The position numbers were made by a program, and so were the translations under genes. A stretch of 64,000 nt of DNA. Source: Hypomesus transpacificus (taxonomy: Eukaryota > Chordata > Actinopteri > Osmeriformes > Osmeridae). The DNA lies in the NCBI RefSeq assembly GCF_021917145.1, contig NC_061070.1, forward strand, positions 14,468,772 through 14,532,771, in the 5' to 3' direction. Position 1 is the stretch's first letter. Each line of letters starts with the position of its first letter. Below the pieces are notes generated by a model. That model saw only the letters and a program-made list of their open reading frames with translations, was not told the DNA's origin and made no database searches. Positions 54,193 through 64,000 of the stretch are shown here, in pieces.

Positions 54193-54446
54193 GTTCTAGT
54201 ACAGTATTGTGCCTATTCTAGTACAGTACTGTGCCTTTTCTAGTAATGTGCTGTGCCTACCTGTCTACTGTGCCTACTCTAGTACAGTACTGTGCCTACT
54301 CTAGTACAGTACTGTGCCTATTCTAGTAATGTGCTGTGCCTACCTTTCTACTGTGCCTACTCTAGTACAGTACTATGTCTACTCTACTAGTGTGCCTATT
54401 CTAGTACATTACTATGTCTGCTGTGACTACTAGTACTGTGTCTTCT
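54193..54446 (+). repeat. Minisatellite in the tspan15 3' UTR
   Basis: About ten imperfect units built on tctagtacagtactgtgcc alternate with variants such as tctagtaatgtgctgtgcc and tctactgtgcc. It lies just before the candidate poly(A) signal. Confidence 0.85.
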
Positions 54447-54452
54447 CGTATA

Positions 54453-54458
54453 ATTAAA
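54453..54458 (+). promoter_or_regulatory. Candidate poly(A) signal ATTAAA of tspan15
   Basis: Common variant hexamer in cgtataattaaagcttaata, about 460 bases after the tspan15 stop codon. Confidence 0.45.
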
Positions 54459-57400
54459 GCTTAATAAGAAACAGTAATCGGGCATTGTTCATGCTGTTTT
54501 AAAATAAGTTGGTATTTTTTGCTTTTTAAAAACAGCTGAAGTTATAAATGTTGCAAATTGAAATAGCTCAGTTTGATTTGTAATTTTTTTTTCTTTATTT
54601 ACACAAAAATGTTGAATCCTTAAAGAACAACCAAAAACAACCTGTCCCTCCATCAGACAATCTACAAACGGTGCCATTGGCTATCAATGCATCTTCTGTT
54701 GAACTGAAGTGCATGTGAAGCTCTGTGCTTCTTCATTGATATAATTACTTATCTTCTTGTTTTTGTATTGATGCTCATTATGCATTAAACGCACAATCTC
54801 TTTAAGCTGGCCTGGTCAACAAGCTGCAGGCATTCATGCATTTGAAAACATTGACGTCAATTAGCTGATTTTATCATAATTTACAAAGTGTTGTTTTGGA
54901 ACCTCGACAGTTGAGGAAGGGAAAGGAATGCATCACATTTCAGTCTTAAATAGTATACAAAATCTGTCAAAAATAATACATTTTCAGAATTAATTGTGAT
55001 CTTTTTCATATGCCTCCTTCAGCATGGTGCTCGTCTTCTTTTAGCTTTGACTCAAGTGTGTCTTCCTGATCCAGGGGGTTTGTGTAGTGTTGAGGGATGT
55101 GGTCACGCTGTTGTCAAGATGTTATCAAGAGGGTCTTAAGTTATTTCAGTTCAACATGAGCCTGGCCATCCTGCTCAAACTAGCTTTGACTTTGCCATCT
55201 AAACTGAGAGGACCTACTTCACCCAGCAGACATGATGAATACCGACTGAAAACTGATTGGCTTGCTCTCTGCAGCCCTAAGATTATCAACTGATTTGACA
55301 GATAACATCTTGACTCATCTAGACAAACAAGGATTACTGATTGCGACTTTGTGAAGTGCTCTCTGTTTTTTAATGACAGTTCCAAGAAATATTTTGTTAA
55401 ATTATGACCGAGGCCATGGGCTTGGATGGTTTTTCATGGAAATGTCCCACAATCTGTCATACCTAGAGCATAGGGGAGTGATGTGCTTAAATAATAAAGT
55501 CTGTTTACAACCCTCGGAGCATCTGTATAGTGGTTTTTCTCATTCTTCTTCATGTCCTGCTGCTTGTTGTGTACATGCAGATGGACGTCTTGCTGTGACC
55601 CTGTAAATATTTCACTCCTCCATGCACCAATTCTAAAATAACCATTGTATGTCATCATGCTCTTCCTCCAAGACCATTACCGTTAAGAAAGAATCTCTGC
55701 AGACGTGGGCAAATGTGTTTATGATATAATAGATATGTGAAGTACACTTGACTTTACCATAGTCTTAATTACATCCCGAGTATGCACTATACCCTTTGGA
55801 AAAACTTGCTTAGTGCCATAGTGAAAATATTTGGAGTAGGATTGTGACCTAGGTCAGATACCCCTCAGTCTATGTCATCGGCATTGCCGACAGCAAAATC
55901 ATATTTCCATGAACCCTCATTCCCATGATGCCCTCATATTTCTTTAGTGCCTCTCTAACCGCCCTGACAACTAGGGTGTACTGTATAGTTCACAGGGACT
56001 CCGGCAGGCATGTTTGTGGCAAAGCACATTTGTTTAGTTTTTTATGTTTTTGTTGTGACTTTCCTCCTGCCCTAATTATCTGTATAACTCACATGCACAA
56101 GTTTACTAGCCCCCAATCTCTCTCTGTGTTGCTCTTTCACTTCACTTTATACCAACAGAACAGGGTTGGGAAATGAACATAAATGTCATAGCTGAACTGA
56201 AAGTGTCTCACATGGTGAAAGCCTGAACAGTAGGTCACCAAGACCTGCTCAACATGTTTTCGCTCTCGCTCCCTTCGTCTCTCTCATTTGCCTTTCACTT
56301 CTCTGTCCCTCCATTCTCCTTCTCCCGTATGATAGCTTAATGCGAGCTACTGATGAAAACACCCAAATGAGGTGTGAAGTATTGTGTAAATCCAAAGCAC
56401 TTAAAGTTAAGTGCACTATACCTCCCTGAAATACAGAAGAACTGGCCAAATTGGGCAACAGCTGTACAGTTTAGGAAAGGGTACAATCAGAGTAACAGAC
56501 AAGTGGAAAATGTGTCTGCATATTCTAAACCTGTCTTTCAGAGTAGGAGCCATAGCCTCCCACCTGTGCCACTGCAGTGCAGCTGTAGAGTCAAGGACAC
56601 CATGGTTGTAGTAAGTGTACAGGTAAAGGATGGTTTTAACCACAGACTGAAGCTTCTAGAAACACTCCTGTTACCCATTAGTGAGTAGACCAGCTTTGTT
56701 GAGTGTCACTAACAGCCTATTGGTTCTTCTTCCACACAGTAATGACAAATGGCACACTCCATTGGCCTAAAGCTTGCATTCAATATTTTTTTTTGCTCAA
56801 AGGCATTTAGTTCAACTTCTGCCACAGCATCTGTATTAACAGTCTTATCACATCAATATAAACACAGTTGCTCTGAAATGACAGATGGTAGTGAGTGACT
56901 CAAAACCAAACTGAGATGTCCTTTGACTGTCAAATGGACCAAGATGCGTATCAAAACAACGTCCTGGAAACAGAGATATTGGTTTGTCATCGGTGTTAGT
57001 CTAATATCTGTGAAGTGTCCGTCTTGACCAATGATCTCTCACTCTTAGACTGACGTGGATCTGCAGTATGCAGATTCTGGATGATGAAACATGTTTTCCG
57101 GGCAATTGCTGCACTGCAGGTGTCTGGTGTCTTCGATGAAGCTAATTTGTTCATCTGATTACTGTTATATTGTCTTATGTGAGCAGAAAGAAATCATCAG
57201 AGAAAACCAATCACAGGTGTCAGTAGCCCGAACTGACTCAACTAACACCTATCTATTTTTGTCCTGTTTCCTGTTTTTACATTAACAGCCAATTTACCAT
57301 TCATCAGTTTTCCATCTATTTAGATTTGTCAAATAAGAAATGTGTTGAATTTCATTGTGCTTCTTCTTAGTTTTTCTACAGCAGCATAGTACATGATGAT

Positions 57401-60400
57401 GTATCTACCATGTGTCATGTTTTCAGTCAATACTGATATTGTGAGATGTCTAAAGGAATAATCTTTTTCACATAAAAAGGTTGTAACATCTACATTTGGT
57501 CTAATTTCAAGAGGTGACTGAATTGACCTATCATGGACATATAACAGTGTTCATCATCACATAAAATGTGAAGTACAACAATTGTTTTTAAACATGGTGT
57601 AAGAATTCTGGGTAGAGTTAACATAATAAAGGACAGCATGATACAAGCAAATGTTAACGTGTCTGAAATGCAAATCCTCTGCAAAGTGCTATTCAGAAGG
57701 GAAATAACACAGGAGGTGGAGGATTTTCTGGACATGCTTTTTCAAAAGTTAAGGGCCTTGTACCAGAAGCCAGATGCCTCTCAACCCCGACACGAGCTAC
57801 TCAAGATATCTCCTCCAGGCCTGTCTGCTTCATAAACACTTGACTACCATGATTGTTTGCACATTTCACCAAATGGATTATGGAAAGATTAAAATAAATC
57901 ACCTAAAAATACAGAAATTTAATTGAGCAAACAGTTTCTTTTGAACGACTAGCTTGTAAGAAATCAAGGTTCTATTGTCCCCTTCATGTACCTGTGTTTC
58001 TGTCTGTGTGGATAAGGGGGTAGAAATGAGGAAGATGGAGAAAAATAGTTTGTGTGTGTCCTCAGAGGGTCCCTGTGTGCTTCGATGCAACATTCTCATT
58101 AGCAGGGTTTCAACAGCCTAGTGTCGGCAGGGTCCTATTGTCACGCAGGCCCCCCTCTCACTCTGTCAGTCTCCTTAATAACACTTTTCTCACCAGGGGA
58201 CAGGACGTGAACTTGATGGTCTCCCTGGCGCAGTGGGTCCCCTGAAGCAGGAGGTCACCTCACCCAGCTCGACATTGCAGCCTCTCTCACATCGCCATGC
58301 ACACAGTGCCCCCTGGAGCAGTCTGCCCTGCGGGCTCCAACTCAGAGGCAGTCATTAACCTACATGCTGATTGGTTATCCTGACCCCTCTCCAGGAAGAC
58401 ATCTTGATGAAGTCCCACTCTGTGTCCAATGTCAGCAGGGCGCCAGGGGCTGAAGAAACTACTCATGTCTGGCGATCAGACTGTCACGGACCCATGCTGT
58501 TTAAACTAGCAGATTAGAATCCTGGAGTGCATGTGCTGTTTGATAGAAGGCAAAACAGACATGTGTAATCAAAATGCCCTTGAAAACACCAACAGTAGAA
58601 CATTTGATAAGATCTGGTAGATTCATTCTGAAGGCAAGGTTGAGTGGTGGTCAAAAAATGTTTGGGTTTCACATGACACTACTACAAATAATGATGGACA
58701 GGCAGTTAAATTATTAGATTCGATTATAAGATGACCACACTGGACAAATAATATATATTAACACGGATCATATCTGTATAGTATTGATTACTGTATGATA
58801 CAAGGATAGGATAAGCAATAAAAAAGGCTTGAAACTACAATAAAAATGGGATCAAAAATGATTGAATTAATAAGGAAGGTTTGTGGATGCTATAAACGGC
58901 AACTGCACCTTTAGGTTCGTACCACTATCAGGGTTTTAGTGTCGCTACGTAGGCGGCCAGGCAAACAGACATATTTCTTCTTGTCAGAGAAGGACAAGGA
59001 GGTGGCTAATGTAATCAGACAAAAAACTCCCTCTTCTATCCCCTGATAGCTTGAGGAAGGACAAACTGTCATGTTAGTCTCTCTCCAGGAAGTCTCTGAG
59101 TGTCTCAGTCAATAAACATTTCATTACTGTTTACTCAGCATGTATGCATTGAGAGAATGACACAAAGAGAGACAAAAAATGAGAGTTTGATCTTTGACAA
59201 TGCCGTACAACAACAACAAAAAAACATTTGTAGACATGACAAGAGAAATGTGGACTCATTCAGATGCCAAATCATATCTATCCACAGACCAATTGAAGCT
59301 CTGCCTGATTTATCCTCATTCAGCGTCAGTAAGGAGAGCGAGTGTTTTAAGATTTAGATGATTGGCTGGATGCTGGAGATCAGTATAGGATGACTGCATA
59401 GCTGTAAATAACCTGCTAGATACCAGATAACAGAGCTGTTTTGTTCCCCAATCTGTGCAGTTCACAAACACACTCACACACACAAAGTGTTAATGGACAT
59501 ACAGAATGTGTGCATTTTTTCATGTTTGTTCAAAAGCATGTAATTTATTTAAGGACACATTTTATCCTATGACTGTTGAAATAAAGATGTCACTTTAAAG
59601 GCAAATGACTTTGTATGATGATGAGCAGTACCTTAATGAATAGATCAAAACACAACTTATTTGTACTATCGAATTTACAAATTTCCAGTCAAATGTTTTC
59701 AATGACTTAAGCAGGATATACTAGTTATGTATGTAACATACGGTACTTTTGCTATGGGTCTGCATTACAGGCACTGCTTAAAAGGATAACAAATGTAGGA
59801 TGATTTAGTTCCTGACAGGTCTTAGTGTATGGTTTGACTCTCTATTCTGCCATCATGGGCCTCACCGTGGCAGAGGTCACTGGAAATATCTGCATGACTA
59901 TGGAAACAATACCATATATGACCGACAACCACACTTCTGGAGAGAGGATTTTAGACCCGTAACGCCCACACATACCTATACAATGTCCTATAAACACATA
60001 GAGGTTCTAAACCTATCCCACCACACACACCTACACAGACACACAATCACAGCCACATACAATCAAACCCTTCTCTTACTCACATAGACCCACTCCACAT
60101 GCTGCATTGACGATTTGACAGGTGGCTTTTATGACAACGGTTTTTAATTAATCAGAGCCGACAGTGAGAGGATCATAGATCATTTCCATGTAACTAATTA
60201 CCTTCAAAGTTAATTGATAACTAATATAGAAGAAACTGGTGGTTCAGATTTAGACTCCAATACATTTGACCTTAAAGGTACTTAACCTGGATGCATACAA
60301 CAGATTTCCAAGAAACTTCTTTAAGAATCTTTTGCAAAGGGAACAATACAATTTTAAATCCAGCATTTTTCTATTTTCTTTGTCAATCCAATCTGATTTG

Positions 60401-62799
60401 GACTTCTCCAGAACAAAATCAGACCTTGAACCAATAAATCTTACTTTGGTATCTACTGCCACCCATTGGCAGTACACGACAAAACCATTAAAAAGGAAAA
60501 TGTAACAATCAGAAAGTTATCTAATTATTATGATACATGGGAAAAGGGGAATATTGCCGACATACTTAAAGTAACAAATACATTCGTGGATTGGATCATG
60601 TTGTATCACTGTCTTGTGAGAGACTACACCCGCAAATTGTTTTGATGTTGAACAAGGTCAAGATTTGACCTTCTTTTTGCTGCACTGTCATCTGTCCTGT
60701 TATGTGATATGATAGATAATAAGATAAGATATTGTGGTTGCGGGATAATAAACATATTATTTTTGTGCCTGGTAGCTGAGATGTGGTTACTTTACATTGT
60801 GCCTGGATAGACCGTTCCTTGATTGAAACTATCAGAACTATGCACCCTTTCTGCTGTGCTTTCTTATAAGCACTATTTTATGTCACTTTGGATAAAAGCA
60901 TTAATGAATAAAATGTTAAATTGTTAAATAATGTTTAGGTTTATGAAAATAAAGTGATCGAAAGACAGCCTTTATATTGTAAAAGGTTATTATCAGTTTC
61001 ACTCCCTGATCCACTGTTGCAATAAACGACGGGCAGAATTTCAGAAGCAATTCATTCATGTGAAAGGCTGCGCTGCCACAAAAAAAAGCCTCTTCCTGAA
61101 TGGCTTTACATTCCATCTGCTGCAAGAGAACAGGGATTGGCCAGTGTGTACAAGCTTGCGCCATCCCCTTCATCTTCTCGTTTAGGGATTGGCCAGTGTT
61201 TGCAGACTTCCTCTGTCCACCCCACTCCCTCCAGTGGCAGTGGAGGCTCCTCCCTACCCTTGACGACCCTCCCCGGCCCCTCCCCCTCTCTCTGCCTCAG
61301 CTACGTGAGTGTGTGTGTATTGGTGTGTGTGTGTGTGTGTGTGGCGTGTGGTCTGATCCGTTCCCTGGAGCGACATCACCCCCTGCTCTCTGCTCCGGCC
61401 GGGACTGCCGAGGGATGAGACCCATCCAGAAACACGGCCCAGAGCATCAACAAACCCTTCTCCTGGTAGCTAGATCAACAACCAGAACTGTTGGACTAGT
61501 CCTGGACTGGGAACTACAGAACCAAGTAGAACCAACCCTTGTCAACCACAGCAATAACACTACTGCCGCTCCCTCTGAGGTAAGTCAGTAGAACTAGCTT
61601 CATGTGTGCATGTGTGTGTGTTCTACAAGACAAGAGGGTTGTGATGGGGGCGGCTGTGGGCATAACATGACAATGCATTCTGTTTGGGCCCGAAAGACAA
61701 ACAAACTGACAAGTGTGACATGCAGTTGGGAAGACAAAGCGATCGTAGTTGCAGACAGACTGTTAAAAACACAGGCAGACAGATCTGAGAGACAAGGAGA
61801 CAGAAGGCCCATTGGAGGGTGCAGCAGGAAATCAGAGTCATATGATCCTGGCTCACTACTTGCCAACTAGAGGGACTGCAGCATACTACATGGTTGAGAG
61901 TTACCTCCTTAGTGTAGCTGTAGTCAGGGTGTGGAGAGGACACTGAACTAAGAGCAAAGTCCTTTATGTTCCTCATGGAATCTTGCCTTTAAAGAAGGTT
62001 TATGATGTTGTTCTGTTCCACAAGGAGAATTTCCTGTGATTGGTCAAAGCACAGACCAATAGATATCTTTACATGGAGAATATTACATAAAAGAATAACT
62101 ACAATGCCATGTGAATACACAGTCATTTCTCATACCCGGTTATGTCGCAGATCTTTCTCTGGTGAAGCCCATCCACATCAGTGTGACCAAGGACAGACTC
62201 TAATCACCTCTTCATCATGTACTCTCCACAAAGTCTTCATCGCTGGGGTATCACACACAGTGAGAGCATGGAGCGACTGGCATACAACCAAGGTAGGACA
62301 ATAACAACAGTAACAACTACTTTAGACGTCATCACAGTCTGCATTACATGTCTTTGTATATAACTACATGTGATTTCTTGTGCATCTGGAAATACTTTGC
62401 AAACAACTGCATGGTACAATTACATTAATATAGATACAGTGCAGATGTAATGCTAGTAGTTGACAGTAGATGGTAGCAAACGAACATCTCTGGTACGAAA
62501 CCATTACGTAGTGCTTTTGTGTCTTCTGAGCATTTGACACCACCCCTCCGGTGCAACGGAGATTCGCCTCGTACTCGGTGTAAACAGAACTCTTCAGCGC
62601 TTTAACAAATCCGATACTCTCATTTATTAATTTACAAAAGGGCTGTTAGCATTCAGCATGTAAGCACAACTTGATGGGAAGATTAGCAACCCAAAGTGGG
62701 TTAGCGAACCGGTCATTGTTTCCTAAATCCTATTCCAGACATTTTTGTGCCATGGTTGTCAGGTGAACTGGCCGTGACCGTTTCATTTTGACTTCGACG
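54459..62799. other. Gene-poor intergenic region between tspan15 and rufy2
   Basis: I recognise no protein-coding gene in these 8.3 kb. A 66-codon open frame at 57638-57835 has protein-like composition but no known relative that I can name. A direct repeat gggattggccagtgt occurs at 61133 and 61185. A strong donor-like site (ctctgag then gtaagtcag, after 61579) could end a non-coding first exon. A SINE-tail fragment is near 60880. The rest is AT-rich unique-looking sequence. The last few hundred bases should hold the rufy2 promoter and 5' UTR. Confidence 0.45.
60880..60925 (+). repeat. SINE-tail-like fragment
   Basis: cactttggataaaagcatta followed by atgaataaaatgtta resembles the reverse complement of the tail region of the SINE family at 10620 and 19320. 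Degenerate and short. Confidence 0.4.
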
Positions 62800-64000
62800 A
62801 TGGCGACACCTGCAGAACACGACCTTGCATTAGCAGAGGCAGAAACTAGTAAGGAGAAAGCACAGGTATTCGGAATTCTGAGGCTACAAGAAGAAAAATC
62901 GACTTGTGAAAAAGCTAACGTTAGCAACAGCAGTAGCAGTGGCAGCACGACCATGAGAGCAGGGGATGGGAGATGGCAGGCTCCCATATTTGCTCTCGCA
63001 AGGAAAGCATCGGAGACCTTTTCAGGAAGCATTCACGTTCTGCCAAAGGTAGCAGAACACAGAACGTCACTCTCCGATGAGTGGAGTGTCAAAGGTAATT
63101 AGACCTAGCAACATTGACCGTTAAACTCACTTTAGAACTAACCGCATCTGAACACTTGCAATTTATGTGTTATTGTATCAGATTGCTCAATCACGTTATT
63201 TGTGCAAAGAAACGGTAGCTTAAAGCTTGTCATCAAGTTGCATTCAAAGACTGTTGTCAGATTTCGTAAAGAACCGTACATTCTTAACATGTGGTTTATC
63301 GACGAACCAATAGCTGTCTAGAACCACACCCGGGCCCCCTGTGATGATGTGATGCTTGCTACTGTTACTATGGTGCCATAGGCTTTGAGCAATGGAGAGA
63401 TGCGCCATGTTACAGAAATGTAACTACAGAATCCGACTGTGGGGCAGGAAAAGTCTCTTGTCTTGTGCCACATAATCATGAGGGGGGGGGGGGGGGGGGG
63501 GGGGGGTCCTTAAGGTAACATGAACAAAAGCCCATAATGACTTGAGTGACCTCAAACATTGTTGTGTAGCATACTCCAAACACTTCTGTGAATGAGTAAC
63601 AACAGTGGAGCTGAGACATTAACAGAAGCCGGGCCTAGGTTACTATCAGACATTCTAATGAAAAGCTGTGAACCAGGTTTCTTTAACCAGTGACAGACCC
63701 CAGAGGGGGTTTCCAGAGCAACCAAATAATGTTTGTCATTCAGTTGACAAGAAATTATTGTTCATTGGTCAGGATGCAACCCTGTAGTACACTGTGTACA
63801 GAACATGCATCAGGTGTGTACACCACTTCAGGGAACCAAGAAAAGGGAGCTGGTTTGTCTTGTTATCAATTACTTTTTATTGATATGCTAGCAGTGTACA
63901 ACATTTATAATGTCTGTTTGTGTGTGTGTGTGTGTCGCCCTAGCCCTGCGGGACCCCATGGCAATGGAGAGAGCCAACTTGTTGAACATGGCCAAGCTAA
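62800..64000 (+). CDS. rufy2: RUN and FYVE domain protein, probably RUFY2 (5' part, 2 exons, partial)
   Basis: Exon 1 is 62800-63094 (98 codons plus one base), ending at a gtaatt donor. Exon 2 starts at 63944 after ccctag and runs off the window. Exon 2 reads ALRDPMAMERANLLNMAKL, matching the ERANLLNMAKL segment just before the RUN domain of RUFY2. RUFY proteins are cytosolic coiled-coil adaptors with an N-terminal RUN and C-terminal FYVE domain, acting on endosomes through Rab GTPases and PI3P. Exon 1 encodes MATPAEHDLALAEAETSKEK, a Ser-rich stretch, and RWQAPIFALARKASETFSGS, which resembles the N-terminal region of RUFY1. The RUN, coiled-coil and FYVE parts are outside the window. RUFY2 is preferred because it lies on the same human chromosome arm as HK1; RUFY1 is the alternative. 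Confidence 0.75.
63482..63506 (+). repeat. Poly-G run (25 bp) in rufy2 intron 1
   Basis: Uninterrupted run of 25 G; potential G-quadruplex and a likely assembly-sensitive length. Confidence 0.9.

Noticed and set aside
54193-54446. CRISPR-like array
   Set aside because: Units are contiguous and variable with no unique spacers, and the genome is eukaryotic; it is a minisatellite.
61100-61591. 163-codon open frame
   Set aside because: It runs through a GT repeat (CVCIGVCVCVC) and has no recognisable domain; low complexity and chance explain it better than a gene.

Overview
The window is vertebrate nuclear DNA and almost certainly from a ray-finned fish. The genes are split by GT-AG introns that are short by mammalian standards. 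There are two copies of a Tc1-type transposon flanked by TA, tRNA-derived SINEs, and long GA, TC and GT microsatellites. The gene order matches the vertebrate block SRGN-VPS26A-SUPV3L1-HKDC1-HK1-TACR2-TSPAN15 (human 10q22). I cannot fix the species; the repeats fit a smelt- or salmon-like teleost, but that is a guess.

Layout. 1-2030: last coding exon and 3' UTR of a probable serglycin gene with a Glu-rich 12-residue repeat. 2130-3790: Tc1 copy 1, whose transposase has one nonsense codon. 4757-7896: vps26a (9 coding exons, 327 aa). 9632-14913: supv3l1 (15 exons, 772 aa). 16122-22667: hkdc1 (18 exons, 917 aa). 26198-36082: hk1 (18 exons, 918 aa). 38289-39949: Tc1 copy 2, open transposase frame. 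40242-43218 on the minus strand: tacr2 (5 exons, 378 aa). 44156-53991: tspan15 (8 exons, 294 aa), head to head with tacr2. 54.5-62.8 kb: no gene I recognise. 62800-64000: first two coding exons of a rufy gene, probably rufy2, running off the window. I derived exon boundaries by hand from splice signals and reading phase. All six complete gene models stay in frame to a stop and have lengths close to the mammalian proteins.

The genes do not form an operon-like unit. Functionally there is a tandem pair of 100-kDa-type hexokinases (hkdc1, hk1) with mitochondrial-binding N termini, a mitochondrial RNA helicase, a retromer subunit, a neurokinin receptor, a TspanC8 tetraspanin that partners ADAM10, and an endosomal RUN/FYVE protein.

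I found no undescribed biological system. The strongest unexpected signal is patchy near-identity between hkdc1 and hk1: parts of exons 7, 8, 12 and 17 match even at silent sites while neighbouring exons have diverged, which suggests interlocus gene conversion. Other points of interest are a MITE-like palindrome in hk1 intron 2 with YY1-like motifs in both arms, a perfect 22-bp inverted repeat, a CRE/AP-1 cluster upstream of hk1, and the acidic repeat of the serglycin-like exon.
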